Part shown: piece after piece, positions 9,649-18,326 of the stretch
Position numbering within the stretch: position 1 is the first letter of the stretch
How the letters are laid out: each line of letters opens with the position of its first letter
Assembly (NCBI GenBank): GCA_021793375.1
Contig: JAJYSY010000001.1
Coordinates: 26,178 to 90,177, forward strand
Length of the DNA: 64,000 bases
Direction of reading: 5' to 3'
DNA from: Bacteroidota bacterium
GTDB taxonomy: Bacteria > Bacteroidota > Bacteroidia > Flavobacteriales > Flavobacteriaceae
The notes under the pieces: generated by a model
The model's input: only the letters and a program-made list of their open reading frames with translations
The model's database searches: none
What the model was told of the DNA's origin: nothing
Position numbers and translations under genes: made by a program

Positions 9649-10425
9649 ATGCAACTTAAATTAACTAAACCAATCTGTTTCTTTGATTTAGAAACAACAG
9701 GAACCAATATCGCAAATGATCGAATTGTAGAAATTTCTATACTAAAAGTTTTTCCTAACGGAAATAAAGAAAGTCATACTTGGCGTGTAAATCCGGGTGT
9801 TCCTATTCCTCCGGAATCCAGTGCTATTCACGGAATTTATGATAAAGACGTAGCTGATGAACCCACTTTTAAAGAATTATCTCCCAAGGTGAGTGAGCTG
9901 ATAAAAGGAGCAGACTTAGCAGGATATAATAGTGATCGTTTTGATATTCCTTTGTTAGCAGAAGAAATGTTGAGAGCCGGAGTGGATTTTGATATGAAAA
10001 ATGTGGCAGCTGTTGATGTACAAACAATTTTTCATAAAAAAGAAAAACGAACTTTAGAAGCAGCTTATAAGTTTTATTGCGACAAAGAATTGATTGGTGC
10101 ACACTCTGCAGAAGCAGATACCAATGCAACTTACGAAGTTTTAAAAGCTCAGCTTTCTCGTTATGAGGATTTAAAAAATGATATGAAATGGTTGGCAGAA
10201 TTTAGTACACATAAAAAATTTGCTGATTTTGCCGGATTCATAGCTTATAATAAAGAAGGAAAAGAAGTTTTTTCTTTTGGAAAACATCGCGGAAAATTAG
10301 TAGAAGATATTTTGGAAAAAGAACCCGGTTATTTTGGGTGGATACAAAATGCAAACTTTCCTTTATATACCAAAAAAGTTTTAAGCAGAATTAAACTAAG
10401 AAAACTTGAAGAAAAATTAAATTAG
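9649..10425 (+). CDS. DnaQ-like 3'-5' exonuclease (DEDDh family)
   Basis: A 258-residue protein with the RNase T/DnaQ exonuclease fold in its first 170 residues. Exo I is FDLETT (Asp13, Glu15), Exo II is in YNSDRFDIP (Asp99), and Exo III is HSAEAD (His152, Asp157), so the DEDDh metal site looks complete. The C-terminal 60 residues ('FGKHRGKLVEDIL...GYFGWI') resemble the small domain found behind exonuclease X-like proteins. It probably trims single-stranded DNA in repair or proofreading. It could be the replicative epsilon-like subunit of this group, but sequence alone cannot settle that. The stop is one base from the next start, so the FAH-fold gene and cinA are probably co-transcribed. Confidence 0.85.
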   Translation: MQLKLTKPICFFDLETTGTNIANDRIVEISILKVFPNGNKESHTWRVNPGVPIPPESSAIHGIYDKDVADEPTFKELSPKVSELIKGADLAGYNSDRFDIPLLAEEMLRAGVDFDMKNVAAVDVQTIFHKKEKRTLEAAYKFYCDKELIGAHSAEADTNATYEVLKAQLSRYEDLKNDMKWLAEFSTHKKFADFAGFIAYNKEGKEVFSFGKHRGKLVEDILEKEPGYFGWIQNANFPLYTKKVLSRIKLRKLEEKLN

Positions 10426-10426
10426 T

Positions 10427-11041
10427 ATGAAGTTTTTTTGTGTAGGAAGAAATTACCGCAAACATATTGAGGAGTTAGAAAATGAGCTCCCGCAAGAGCC
10501 GATTATTTTCAGTAAACCTGAAACAGCAAAACTTCCTAAAGACCGAGATTTTTATATTCCTGAGTTTTCTGACAATATACACTATGAAGTAGAAGTATTG
10601 GTGAAAATCAAAAAAGTAGGAAAATATATTCAACCTGAATTTGCACATAAATATTATGACCAAATCGGCTTGGGGATTGATTTTACCGCCAGAGATCTTC
10701 AGCAAAAATTAAAGAAAAAAGGTTTGCCTTGGGAAAAAGCAAAAGCTTTTGATGGTTCTGCTGTGGTAGGAGAAAAATGGTTTGATAAAAAAAACTTTGA
10801 AAACATTCAAAAAATTAATTTCTCTTTATTAAAAAATCAAGAAAAAGTACAAAAAGGAAATACTTCTGCTATGATTTGGAAAATAGACGAATTGATAGCA
10901 AATATTTCAAAATATTTCACCTTAAAAATGGGAGATATAATTTTTACAGGAACTCCGGCAGGAGTGGGAAAAGTAAAAGAAGAAGATGTTTTAGAAGGAT
11001 TTATAGAAGAGCAATCAGTTTTTAAAGTAAATATAAAATAA
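10427..11041 (+). CDS. fumarylacetoacetate hydrolase (FAH) family protein
   Basis: A compact 204-residue FAH-fold enzyme. It starts MKFFCVGRNYRKHIEEL, typical of the short, single-domain members. The usual metal ligands are visible: the pair of Glu in 'HYEVEVLVKI' and the Asp in 'GIDFTARDLQ'. 'FTGTPAGVGKV' near the C-terminus is the family's conserved glycine loop. Related enzymes act as acylpyruvate hydrolases or oxaloacetate tautomerases or decarboxylases, and I cannot tell which applies. It lies between the exonuclease gene (one base) and cinA (ten bases). Confidence 0.85.
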   Translation: MKFFCVGRNYRKHIEELENELPQEPIIFSKPETAKLPKDRDFYIPEFSDNIHYEVEVLVKIKKVGKYIQPEFAHKYYDQIGLGIDFTARDLQQKLKKKGLPWEKAKAFDGSAVVGEKWFDKKNFENIQKINFSLLKNQEKVQKGNTSAMIWKIDELIANISKYFTLKMGDIIFTGTPAGVGKVKEEDVLEGFIEEQSVFKVNIK

Positions 11042-11051
11042 AATTTAAAAT

Positions 11052-12293
11052 ATGAATGTTGAAATCATCACTATAGGAGATGAAATTTTAATCGGTCAAA
11101 TCGTAGATTCCAATGCTGCTTTTATAGGAAAAGAATTGACTAAAATAGGCATGGAAATTGTAAAAATTCAATCCATAAAAGATGAACAACAACAGATTTT
11201 AAAAACACTGCATCAGGTAGAAGAAGAAACAAAAGTTGTAATTCTCACCGGAGGATTAGGCCCTACAAGAGATGATATCACAAAAAAAACCTTAACAGCT
11301 TTTTTTGAAGATGAATTAATTCAAAACGAAAAAGCTTTAAACCAAGTAAAAGAAATTTTTTCAAGACTCAACAGACCTTTGTTGGTTGAAAATATCAATC
11401 AAGCATTATTGCCTTCAAAAGCAGAAGCTTTATTTAATAAATGGGGAACCGCTCCGGGAATGTGGTTTGAAGAAAATGATAAGATTTATATTTCTATGCC
11501 CGGCGTTCCGACGGAGATGAAAAACTTGATGCGAGAAGAAGTTTTACCCAGATTAAAAAAGAAATTTAAAAGACCTTTTATTTTACAAAAAACCATTTTG
11601 ACTTATGGATTGGGCGAAAGTTTTTTAGCCGATCAAATAAAGGATTTAGAAGATGCTTTGCCACAATATATGAGTTTGGCTTATTTGCCGGGCGTAGCAA
11701 GAGTGCGTTTGAGAATAATGGCAAGAGGAAAAAATGAAGTTGCTTTAGAAAAAGAAATAAACACTTGGATTAATCAGCTAAAAGAAAGAATAAAAAAACA
11801 TTTTGGCGGAATAGAAGGAGAGTTTTCTTTAGAAGCTGAAATAGCGAATTTATTGACTTCACAAAAGAAAAGCATTGCGGTAGCAGAAAGTTGTACCGGA
11901 GGGAGAATAGCTAACTTATTTACCAAAACTCCGGGAGCTTCAGCTTTTTTTAAAGGAGGAGTAATTCCTTATGAAACTAAAATGAAAGTTGAGGTTTTAG
12001 GAGTAGATCAAGAAATTATAGATAAACATTCAGTGGTAAGTGCACAAACAGCTAAAGCTATGGCAATTCAAACCAGAAAGCTTTTTCAATCGGATATTGC
12101 ATTATCTACCACAGGAAATGCCGGTCCTACCAAAGGCGATAGTAATGCAGAAATAGGAACTGTATATATAGGTATAGCAGATGCAGAAAAAGTAGAATCA
12201 TTTAAATTTAATTTTGGAAAAAACAGAGAAAAAGTAGTAGAACGCGCAGTGATAAAATCTTTTGAAATTTTAAAACAGAAAATTTCGGGATAA
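11052..12293 (+). CDS. cinA: CinA family protein (competence/damage-inducible protein A)
   Basis: Length 413 residues, usual for full-length CinA. The N-terminal MoaB/MogA-like domain (1-170) shows MNVEIITIGDEIL and the phosphate-loop motif TGGLGPTRDD at 66-75. The C-terminal domain (about 250-410) has AESCTGG at 278-284 and STTGNAGP, the signature of nicotinamide-nucleotide amidases. The protein may therefore act in pyridine nucleotide salvage, deamidating NMN, with an ADP-ribose pyrophosphatase activity in the first domain in some relatives. It ends an apparent three-gene operon; rpmB downstream has its own promoter. Confidence 0.92.
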   Translation: MNVEIITIGDEILIGQIVDSNAAFIGKELTKIGMEIVKIQSIKDEQQQILKTLHQVEEETKVVILTGGLGPTRDDITKKTLTAFFEDELIQNEKALNQVKEIFSRLNRPLLVENINQALLPSKAEALFNKWGTAPGMWFEENDKIYISMPGVPTEMKNLMREEVLPRLKKKFKRPFILQKTILTYGLGESFLADQIKDLEDALPQYMSLAYLPGVARVRLRIMARGKNEVALEKEINTWINQLKERIKKHFGGIEGEFSLEAEIANLLTSQKKSIAVAESCTGGRIANLFTKTPGASAFFKGGVIPYETKMKVEVLGVDQEIIDKHSVVSAQTAKAMAIQTRKLFQSDIALSTTGNAGPTKGDSNAEIGTVYIGIADAEKVESFKFNFGKNREKVVERAVIKSFEILKQKISG

Positions 12294-12376
12294 TGCTGAA
12301 AAAACCTTAGTATTGCAAAATATTTTTAAGCTAAAAGAAATAGAAACAGATAAAATAAATATTTTTCTCAAAAAAA

Positions 12377-12408
12377 TTGTTTCTCTTTCAAAAAATTACT
12401 TAGCTTTG
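12377..12408 (+). promoter_or_regulatory. rpmB promoter, Bacteroidota type
   Basis: TTG at 12377-12379 and TAGCTTTG at 12401-12408 are 21 bases apart. The ATG of rpmB follows 33 bases after the -7 element. Confidence 0.65.
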
Positions 12409-12441
12409 CAACCCGATTTAATTTAAAAGAAGACTTGAATC

Positions 12442-12681
12442 ATGGCGAGAGTATGTGAACTTACCGGAAAAAAGGCGATGGTTGGAAACAACGTGTCGCA
12501 CGCAATGAATAAAACCAGACGCAAATTCAATGTGAATTTGGTGAAAAAACGTTTTTACCTCCCAGAGGAAGATCGTTGGATAGCGCTTAAAGTTTCAACA
12601 AAAGCGTTAAAAAATATCAATAAAAAAGGAATCACAGCAGTAGTGAAAGAAGCTCGTTTAAAAGGCTACTTGAAAAAATAA
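12442..12681 (+). CDS. rpmB: 50S ribosomal protein L28
   Basis: A 79-residue basic protein that matches L28 along its whole length (MARVCELTGKKAMVGNNVSH at the start, KGYLKK at the end). It binds 23S rRNA in the large subunit near the exit-site side. It heads a three-gene group with rpmG and the DUF4295 gene, an arrangement typical of Bacteroidota, under the promoter at 12377-12408. Its only Cys is the one near the N-terminus, so it is a zinc-free form. Confidence 0.95.
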   Translation: MARVCELTGKKAMVGNNVSHAMNKTRRKFNVNLVKKRFYLPEEDRWIALKVSTKALKNINKKGITAVVKEARLKGYLKK

Positions 12682-12703
12682 GCTGATAAAAATATAGATT
12701 GAT

Positions 12704-12886
12704 ATGGCAACTAAAGGAAATAGAAGACAAGTAATTTTGGAGTGCACCGAGCAAAAAGCATCAGGTGTTAGCGGAATGTCACGTTACATCACTACCAAAA
12801 ACAAAAGAAATACTCCGGATAGATTGGAATTAAAAAAATACAATCCTTATCTGAGAAAAATGACAATTCATAAAGAAATAAAATAA
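12704..12886 (+). CDS. rpmG: 50S ribosomal protein L33
   Basis: A 60-residue protein with the L33 pattern: the '[11 protein letters not shown]' strand, '[21 protein letters not shown]', and '[12 protein letters not shown]' at the end. It has a single Cys instead of the two CxxC pairs of the zinc-binding form, so it is a C-minus L33 that should fold without zinc. It lies 22 bases after rpmB and 6 bases ahead of the DUF4295 gene. Confidence 0.95.
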   Translation: MATKGNRRQVILECTEQKASGVSGMSRYITTKNKRNTPDRLELKKYNPYLRKMTIHKEIK

Positions 12887-12892
12887 AAAGCT

Positions 12893-13045
12893 ATGGCAAA
12901 GAAACCAATGTCCCGTGTTCAAAGGGGTTCAAAACGTTTGACAAAAGCCGTTAAAATGGTGAGATCTTCTAAAACAGGAGCTTATGTTTTTCAAGAAAAA
13001 ATATTAGATCCTTCAGAAGTAGATGCATATTTTAAGGAGAAATAA
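12893..13045 (+). CDS. DUF4295 family small basic protein
   Basis: A 50-residue gene, ATG at 12893 and TAA at 13043-13045. The product starts MAKKPMSRVQRGSKRLTK and ends EVDAYFKEK. It matches the DUF4295 family, which in Bacteroidota sits directly behind rpmG. Size, basic charge and position suggest a ribosome-associated protein, but its function has not been established as far as I know. It is the last gene of the rpmB transcript; a terminator follows at once. Confidence 0.85.
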   Translation: MAKKPMSRVQRGSKRLTKAVKMVRSSKTGAYVFQEKILDPSEVDAYFKEK

Positions 13046-13072
13046 TAAGTTCACTTAAGTAAAAATTTTAAG

Positions 13073-13117
13073 AAGCCGTTTCGTTCTTTATTAAAAAAGA
13101 CTACGAACGGCTTTTTT
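13073..13117 (+). terminator. terminator of the rpmB-rpmG-DUF4295 operon
   Basis: Stem AAGCCGTTTCGT (13073-13084) with ACGAACGGCTT (13103-13113), one bulged T, an 18-base loop and six T. Confidence 0.8.
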
Positions 13118-13122
13118 GTTTG

Positions 13123-13130
13123 TATATTTG
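13123..13130 (+). promoter_or_regulatory. -7 element ahead of ftsY
   Basis: TATATTTG matches TAnnTTTG. It directly follows the preceding terminator and lies 76 bases before the ftsY ATG. No -33 element is seen at the usual distance. Confidence 0.4.
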
Positions 13131-13206
13131 TAGCTTTATTAATAAATTTTCTGAATATTTTTAGAGAAAAATAAATTTTAAAATTAATAACTTAAGTCGC
13201 GGGTCT

Positions 13207-14163
13207 ATGAGCTTGTTTAAAAGAATATTTTCAAAAGAAAAAAAAGAAACCCTTGATAAAGGTTTAGAGAAATCTAATAAAAGCTTTTTTGGAAAACTAA
13301 GTAAGGCTGTTGCCGGAAAATCTAAAGTAGATGAAGAAGTTTTAGATGATTTGGAAGAAGTCTTAATTTCCAGTGATGTTGGAGTAGCAACTACAATCAA
13401 AATAATAGAGCGTATTGAAGAACGCGTTGCACGTGATAAATATTTAGGTACAGCAGAACTCAATAAAATATTAAGAGAAGAAATCGCCGGACTTTTAAGT
13501 GAAACAGGCTCAGGAGAATCTGCGGGATTTGTTTTTCCGGAAAGCAAAAAACCACACGTTATTATGGTAGTGGGAGTAAACGGAGTAGGAAAAACAACTA
13601 CCATAGGAAAGTTGGCTAATCAATTTAAAAAACAAGGCAAAAAAGTGGTTTTGGGAGCAGCCGATACTTTTAGAGCTGCAGCAATAGAGCAATTGGAAAT
13701 TTGGTCAGACAGAGTGCAAGTACCCATTGTAAAACAAAAAATGGGAAGTGATCCTGCTTCTGTGGCTTTTGATACACTTCAAAGTGCAGTTAAACAAGAT
13801 GCAGATGTGGTGTTAATAGATACTGCAGGACGTTTACATAATAAGGTAAACCTGATGAATGAGTTATCAAAAGTAAAGAGGGTGATGCAAAAAGTTGTAG
13901 AAGATGCTCCTCATGAAGTGTTGTTGGTATTAGATGGATCTACAGGACAAAACGCTTTTGAGCAAGCCAAACAATTTACAGCAGCCACACAAATTACTTC
14001 CTTGGCTGTTACAAAACTGGACGGAACTGCAAAAGGAGGAGTGGTGATAGGAATTAGCGATCAATTTAAAATTCCGGTGAAATATATCGGGGTAGGAGAA
14101 GGAATTGAAGATTTGCAAATTTTCAATAAAATGGAATTTGTAGATTCTTTTTTTAAACAATAA
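13207..14163 (+). CDS. ftsY: signal recognition particle receptor FtsY
   Basis: FtsY is the GTPase that docks SRP-bound ribosomes at the membrane and SecYEG. The 318-residue protein has a short basic N-terminus (MSLFKRIFSKEKK), which may help membrane binding, and no long acidic A domain. The helical N domain covers about 25-105. The G domain follows with P-loop GVNGVGKTT near 123-131, DTFRAAA, DTAGR and TKLDGTAKGG, all standard for SRP GTPases. A small membrane-protein gene starts 2 bases after its stop. Confidence 0.95.
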   Translation: MSLFKRIFSKEKKETLDKGLEKSNKSFFGKLSKAVAGKSKVDEEVLDDLEEVLISSDVGVATTIKIIERIEERVARDKYLGTAELNKILREEIAGLLSETGSGESAGFVFPESKKPHVIMVVGVNGVGKTTTIGKLANQFKKQGKKVVLGAADTFRAAAIEQLEIWSDRVQVPIVKQKMGSDPASVAFDTLQSAVKQDADVVLIDTAGRLHNKVNLMNELSKVKRVMQKVVEDAPHEVLLVLDGSTGQNAFEQAKQFTAATQITSLAVTKLDGTAKGGVVIGISDQFKIPVKYIGVGEGIEDLQIFNKMEFVDSFFKQ

Positions 14164-14165
14164 TT

Positions 14166-14465
14166 GTGAGTAATAATCAGCCTAAACCTTTTTCAAAAGA
14201 AAGAACAAAAATTATTGTTGGACGGATAATATATTTTTACAGTATATTTTATGTCTTGATAAGAATATTTTCCGGTTTTCAAAACGATGCTTTTCTACCA
14301 CATTTCTTAATAGCTATTCCTTTCATAGCTTTAGCAAGCATAGGCTTTACATTCGAAAAAAATAAAAATTATTCTTGGATTTATGTAATTATAGGAGTGG
14401 TGTTAATTTCTGTAATACGTTTTTATGAGCAAGAACTCTTTACCTATTTTTTGAAGTTATTTTAA
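14166..14465 (+). CDS. small integral membrane protein, function unknown
   Basis: A 99-residue protein that begins with GTG two bases after the ftsY stop, so it is probably translated by coupling. About 12 polar residues are followed by three hydrophobic segments (about 17-40, 45-62 and 68-88), and the last 10 residues are amphipathic. I recognise no family motif. The tight link to ftsY suggests shared expression but does not show a shared role. Confidence 0.65.
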   Translation: MSNNQPKPFSKERTKIIVGRIIYFYSIFYVLIRIFSGFQNDAFLPHFLIAIPFIALASIGFTFEKNKNYSWIYVIIGVVLISVIRFYEQELFTYFLKLF

Positions 14466-14514
14466 AATAATTAAGGAGGTTTTTTATTCTTAAGCAAAAT
14501 TTAACTTAATAGAA

Positions 14515-14547
14515 TTTGGAGTTATAGAATTGTTTTTGTTATATTTG
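14515..14547 (+). promoter_or_regulatory. promoter of the T9SS cargo gene at 14579
   Basis: TTTG (14515-14518), 21 bases, then TATATTTG (14540-14547): a full match to the Bacteroidota housekeeping consensus, 31 bases before the ATG. Confidence 0.7.
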
Positions 14548-14578
14548 ACGACACAATTAAAAAATTAAATATTTTATT

Positions 14579-15511
14579 ATGAAAAAAATTACATTATTAA
14601 TTGCCGCGTTTATAATGTCTATCGGACTTTACGCTCAAGAAGTGATTGTTGATCAAGGGCCTGCTGGGAAAGGAATTGCTGCAGGAATGTATGAAGAAGG
14701 AGGTGCTCAGGTTTTAGCTGAGGATATAAACCTTGATTCTGATATGAGAATATTAGATGCTACGTTTTATGGGTTTTCAGTATTACCTAATACCTTGTCA
14801 GATGGGTTAGAAACTGACGGAGTTTTAACGCATTTCAACTTGTTTATTGTTCCGGCAGATGCTTCTGGATTGCCGGTTGATCTTTTAGATGAGTCAGTAA
14901 TTGAATTGGAGATTCCTCTTGACCATGAAGCTTTAGATGTTTTAACAGACATGGAGCCTCGTCAAGATGATCCAAATATGAATGAATGGCTGTATGTTTT
15001 TACTGTTGATGTAGCAGAGTTCTTAGGAGAAGATGATGCTGTATTGGCAGAAGGAGATTATTGGTTAGCTCCAGTTCCTTATTTTGAAGATGATTTTGAA
15101 GACACCGATTATATGTGGTATTGGATGAACTCTCAAACTTTTGGTAATGGAGAGCAACCTACTTATTACACTGGATCAGATGGATGGGTAAACCTAAACG
15201 AAGCAGCTGGATCTTTTGACTACATGGCTATGGCTATGACTGTAACTGGAGAAGAAGCTACTATGAGTGTTGATGATCATAACTTTGATTCTTTCACTCA
15301 CTACATCAACAATAATGAATTGGTATTAGATGCTGTTTCTAACCAAATTGATGGTGTTGCTATCTATAACCTATTAGGTCAAGAAGTAGTAAACGAAAAT
15401 ATCAATGCTACTTCAGGAAGCATCGATCTTAACGCATTAAGCGCTGGAGTTTATGTTACTAAAGTAACTATCGACGGACAAACAAAAACTTTCAAGTTTT
15501 CTAAAAACTAA
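14579..15511 (+). CDS. secreted protein with T9SS type A sorting domain
   Basis: A 310-residue protein with a signal peptide (MKKITLLIAAFIMSIGLYAQ) and a C-terminal type A T9SS sorting domain (about 240-310: 'VAIYNLLGQEVVNENI', 'LNALSAGVYVTKVTI', final Asn). The type IX machine would carry it across the outer membrane and anchor or release it. The middle 200 residues are acidic and rich in Asp, Glu, Tyr and Trp; I recognise no enzyme motif, and a beta-sandwich is likely. It has its own complete promoter and a strong terminator. Its codons look more like those of the ribosomal genes than of neighbouring genes, which hints at high expression. Confidence 0.8.
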   Translation: MKKITLLIAAFIMSIGLYAQEVIVDQGPAGKGIAAGMYEEGGAQVLAEDINLDSDMRILDATFYGFSVLPNTLSDGLETDGVLTHFNLFIVPADASGLPVDLLDESVIELEIPLDHEALDVLTDMEPRQDDPNMNEWLYVFTVDVAEFLGEDDAVLAEGDYWLAPVPYFEDDFEDTDYMWYWMNSQTFGNGEQPTYYTGSDGWVNLNEAAGSFDYMAMAMTVTGEEATMSVDDHNFDSFTHYINNNELVLDAVSNQIDGVAIYNLLGQEVVNENINATSGSIDLNALSAGVYVTKVTIDGQTKTFKFSKN

Positions 15512-15534
15512 TTAAAAGTTTTTAAATAATATTT

Positions 15535-15561
15535 AAAGCCCCTCTTTGTAGGGGCTTTTTT
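15535..15561 (+). terminator. terminator of the T9SS cargo gene
   Basis: Nine-base-pair GC-rich stem AAAGCCCCT / AGGGGCTTT (15535-15543, 15550-15558), a 6-base loop and six T. Confidence 0.9.
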
Positions 15562-15660
15562 CATGGATAAAAGTCTTTAAAAAAAACTTCTAATTAAAAT
15601 TATTGAAATTTTTAAGCAGTCTATATCAGCGAAGATAAAATATGATTGGTAATATATAGA

Positions 15661-15694
15661 TATAAAAAAAGCTACACCTAAAAGATGTAGCTTT
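15661..15694 (-). terminator. terminator behind tRNA-Arg (minus strand)
   Basis: Stem AAAGCTACA with TGTAGCTTT on the minus strand (15694-15686 with 15676-15668), followed by seven T. It lies 12 bases past the tRNA 3' end. Confidence 0.75.
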
Positions 15695-15705
15695 CTGTTG
15701 TAGTG

Positions 15706-15779
15706 TGACCTCGGCAGGATTCAAACCTGCAACCTTCTGAGCCGTAATCAGATGCTCTATTCAGTTGAGCCACGAGGCC
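15706..15779 (-). tRNA. tRNA-Arg (anticodon ACG)
   Basis: On the minus strand the 74 bases fold as a cloverleaf. The acceptor is GGCCTCG with CGAGGTC plus discriminator A, the D arm begins GCTC, the anticodon stem is TCTGA/TCAGA around loop TTACGGC, and the T loop reads TTTGAATC. Anticodon ACG, with A34 expected to be modified to inosine, reads the CGU and CGC arginine codons. CCA is not encoded, so it must be added by the nucleotidyltransferase. Confidence 0.95.
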
Positions 15780-15805
15780 TTTTATCGTTCTTTTGAGAAC
15801 GGTTG

Positions 15806-15838
15806 CAAATATAAGTATATTTCTGTAAATAAAACAAA
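15806..15838 (-). promoter_or_regulatory. tRNA-Arg promoter
   Basis: On the minus strand, TTTG (15838-15835), 21 bases and TATATTTG (15813-15806) match the consensus in full, 26 bases upstream of the tRNA 5' end. Confidence 0.75.
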
Positions 15839-15922
15839 TCTTAAACAAAATATTTTAATTAAAAATAAATAGTGTTCTTTCTGAAGATTGTGTAATTAAA
15901 AAAAGAAGAAGTTTTAATTAGT

Positions 15923-16456
15923 TTATTGCTTTGGAGGAAAATCTTTAAAAAGTTTTTTAAGCATCTTGTCTAACTGTTTTCTTTTCTCTTCAGGAGTGGA
16001 ATTTAAATTTATTTTAGCTTCAGAAATCCCTTGCCAAAACAATTCATTGTTATCCGGATGAGCAAATTCCACAGTGATGCTTAAAATGTTTTCAGTAGAA
16101 TTGATAGGAATTCCACTGCCTATATTTCCGCTGACGCTGCTTCCATAAGTTCCAATGCTTATTCCTAAATTATGACGATGATTTTGTTGAAAAATTTCTG
16201 CATAGAAATTAATCATAAAATCCGGACTTTTGTCATTTAGAAATATACTGTCAGTTGCTAAGTTTTCTTTTATGGTAGATTTTATTCTTTTCTCCTCTAA
16301 ATCATCTAAACCGGTTTCCATATCATTATAGAAACTATAAGAAGAAAAAAGAGCATAGTTTAATTGATCGTCATAATCTGTATAGGATTGAATTCCTTTA
16401 CAAGAAATGAGTAAAAAGAGAAAAATAACAATACAAGATTTCCAAACATACTTCAT
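15923..16456 (-). CDS. DUF4136 domain lipoprotein
   Basis: A 177-residue protein with a lipoprotein signal (hydrophobic run ending LISC, lipidated Cys19). The mature part fits DUF4136: 'YALFSSYSFYND' near the start, a long helix with 'IKSTIKENLATD', then a Gly/Ser-rich turn segment 'GISIGTYGSSVSG' and 'ITVEFAHPDNNELFWQG' near the end. It should sit in the cell envelope; the family's function is unknown. It lies 41 bases downstream of obg on the same strand and may share its transcript. Confidence 0.75.
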   Translation of the reverse strand: MKYVWKSCIVIFLFLLISCKGIQSYTDYDDQLNYALFSSYSFYNDMETGLDDLEEKRIKSTIKENLATDSIFLNDKSPDFMINFYAEIFQQNHRHNLGISIGTYGSSVSGNIGSGIPINSTENILSITVEFAHPDNNELFWQGISEAKINLNSTPEEKRKQLDKMLKKLFKDFPPKQ

Positions 16457-16497
16457 GGAAGATGTGATTTATAAATGTAATAAAAAATAAAGAATTT

Positions 16498-17523
16498 TTA
16501 CTTGTTAGAAGATTCAGAAGGCGAAAGATGTAAAATTTCCCAAAGTTTATCTTTCAATTCTTGAATTCCTTTTTGTCCTACAGAAGAAATAAAAACATAT
16601 TCTATATCGGTAAAATCTTTTTGTAGTTCTTCGTCGATTTCTTGCTGTAATTCTTCATCGAGTAAATCGCTTTTAGAAATAGCAATTAATCTTTCTTTAT
16701 CTAAAAGTTCAGGATTATATCTTCCTAATTCTTTGAGCAAGATGTCGTATTCTTTTTTGATATCATCTGTATCACAAGGAATGAGAAACAACAAAGTAGA
16801 GTTTCTCTCTATATGTCTTAAAAATCTGTGTCCAAGCCCTTTTCCTTCTGCTGCTCCTTCGATTATTCCCGGGATGTCAGCCATTACAAAAGTTTGGTGA
16901 TCACGATGAGATACAATTCCTAAGTTGGGCTTTAGAGTAGTAAATTCGTAATCTGCTATTTTTGGTTTTGCAGCACTAACCACAGAGAGTAAAGTTGATT
17001 TTCCGGCATTGGGAAAACCAACTAAACCAACATCTGCTAAAACTTTAAGTTCTAAAGTGATATCTCGTTCTATACCGGGCAAACCGGGTTGTGCATATCT
17101 TGGAGTTTGGCGTGTAGAAGATCGAAAATGCCAATTTCCTAATCCGCCTTTTCCTCCTTTGGCAACAATTAATTCTTCTCCGTGCTCTGTAAGTTCACCG
17201 ATGATATTATTGGAATCTGTGTCTTTAATGACAGTTCCTAAAGGTACATTGATGATGATGTTTTCTCCATCAGCACCTCTTCGGCGTTGTTTGCTACCTT
17301 TTCCGCCATGTTCGGCTCTGATATGTCTTTTGAAATTAAATTCATATAAAGTCCATAAATTCTTATTTCCGCGTAAAATAATATCTCCACCTTTTCCGCC
17401 ATCACCGCCATCAGGTCCACCTTTATCTACAAATTTTTCTCTTCGTAAATGAGAGGAGCCTTCTCCGCCATTTCCAGACCTTACGTGAAGTTTTACATAA
17501 TCGATAAAATTTCCGGTTTTCAT
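16498..17523 (-). CDS. obg: GTPase Obg (CgtA)
   Basis: Essential GTPase linked to 50S subunit assembly and stress signalling. The 341-residue protein has the Gly-rich Obg fold (1-160: '[16 protein letters not shown]', '[15 protein letters not shown]', 'GGKGGLGN'). The G domain follows with P-loop GFPNAGKST, switch [18 protein letters not shown], a SKSD base-specificity motif and ISSVGQKG. The C-terminal OCT domain found in some relatives is missing, which is common in this phylum. It lies 69 bases downstream of adk, probably in one operon. Confidence 0.95.
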   Translation of the reverse strand: MKTGNFIDYVKLHVRSGNGGEGSSHLRREKFVDKGGPDGGDGGKGGDIILRGNKNLWTLYEFNFKRHIRAEHGGKGSKQRRRGADGENIIINVPLGTVIKDTDSNNIIGELTEHGEELIVAKGGKGGLGNWHFRSSTRQTPRYAQPGLPGIERDITLELKVLADVGLVGFPNAGKSTLLSVVSAAKPKIADYEFTTLKPNLGIVSHRDHQTFVMADIPGIIEGAAEGKGLGHRFLRHIERNSTLLFLIPCDTDDIKKEYDILLKELGRYNPELLDKERLIAISKSDLLDEELQQEIDEELQKDFTDIEYVFISSVGQKGIQELKDKLWEILHLSPSESSNK

Positions 17524-17592
17524 GAGTAAAATCTTTTTTGGAGATTAAAAAATAAGGAATTTATGAAAGTAAACAAAAGACAAAATCAGCTT

Positions 17593-18168
17593 TTATTTGA
17601 GCTGATCAATAACTTTGCTTAATCTTTCTGTGATTTCTTCTATGCTGCCCACCCCATCAATACTGTGAAATTTATTTTCTTTTTGATAATAAGATTTTAC
17701 AATATCTGTTTGGTCGTAATAAACTTCAAGACGTTTACGGATGATTTCTTCATTGGCATCATCTTTTCTGCCGGAGCTTTTTCCACGATCCAATAATCTT
17801 TTTACTAAAATTTCATCATCAGCTTCTAAGGCAAGCATGGCATCAACTTTTGCATTTTTACTGGTTAAAAGTTCATCTAAACTTTCTGCTTGGGCTGTAG
17901 TTCTTGGAAAACCATCAAAAATAAAACCTTTTGCATCTTTGTTTTTTTCTACTTCAGAACGCAACATATTGATGGTAACTTGATCAGGAACTAATTTTCC
18001 TTCATCAATATAGGTTTTTGCTTCTTTTCCTAATGCTGTTTTGTTTTTTATATTGTAGCGAAATACATCTCCTGTAGATATATGAACTAAATTGTATTTC
18101 TCTTGCAAGCGCTCAGCTTGTGTTCCTTTGCCGGCACCAGGTGCGCCGAACAGTACTAAATTTACCAT
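17593..18168 (-). CDS. adk: adenylate kinase
   Basis: Interconverts ATP plus AMP and two ADP in the cytoplasm. The 191-residue product shows the P-loop GAPGAGKGT at 8-16, the AMP-binding 'HISTGDVFR' and 'GFIFDGFPRTTAQA', and 'RLLDRGKSSGRKDD' with a short LID. The LID has no Cys, so there is no zinc site. Length fits the short bacterial form. In many bacteria adk lies in the spc operon beside secY; here it sits with obg instead, some 20 kb from secY. Confidence 0.95.
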   Translation of the reverse strand: MVNLVLFGAPGAGKGTQAERLQEKYNLVHISTGDVFRYNIKNKTALGKEAKTYIDEGKLVPDQVTINMLRSEVEKNKDAKGFIFDGFPRTTAQAESLDELLTSKNAKVDAMLALEADDEILVKRLLDRGKSSGRKDDANEEIIRKRLEVYYDQTDIVKSYYQKENKFHSIDGVGSIEEITERLSKVIDQLK

Positions 18169-18235
18169 TAAATTTATATTTGTTATTTTCTCTTTACTGA
18201 TGAGTTTTGGAAAGCTTTAAAAAAAGCTCAAACCA

Positions 18236-18243
18236 CAAATATA
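18236..18243 (-). promoter_or_regulatory. -7 element ahead of adk
   Basis: TATATTTG on the minus strand, 67 bases upstream of the adk ATG. No -33 element is obvious. Confidence 0.45.
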
Positions 18244-18262
18244 ATGGATTTCAACCATATTG

Positions 18263-18295
18263 TTTGGTATAATGTAAAGGAAAGATTTACTTTTG
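18263..18295 (+). promoter_or_regulatory. purK promoter, Bacteroidota type
   Basis: TTTG (18263-18266), 21 bases, TACTTTTG (18288-18295), ending 31 bases before the purK ATG. It points away from adk. Confidence 0.7.
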
Positions 18296-18326
18296 TGAAT
18301 GAAATAATAATAAAGCTAAAATATAG

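Larger units (their letters stand above)
15512..15922. other. intergenic region holding tRNA-Arg
   Basis: This 411-base stretch without protein genes contains the terminator of the T9SS cargo gene, then on the minus strand a terminator, tRNA-Arg and the tRNA promoter. The part from 15839 to 15922 is AT-rich and I see nothing in it. Confidence 0.6.
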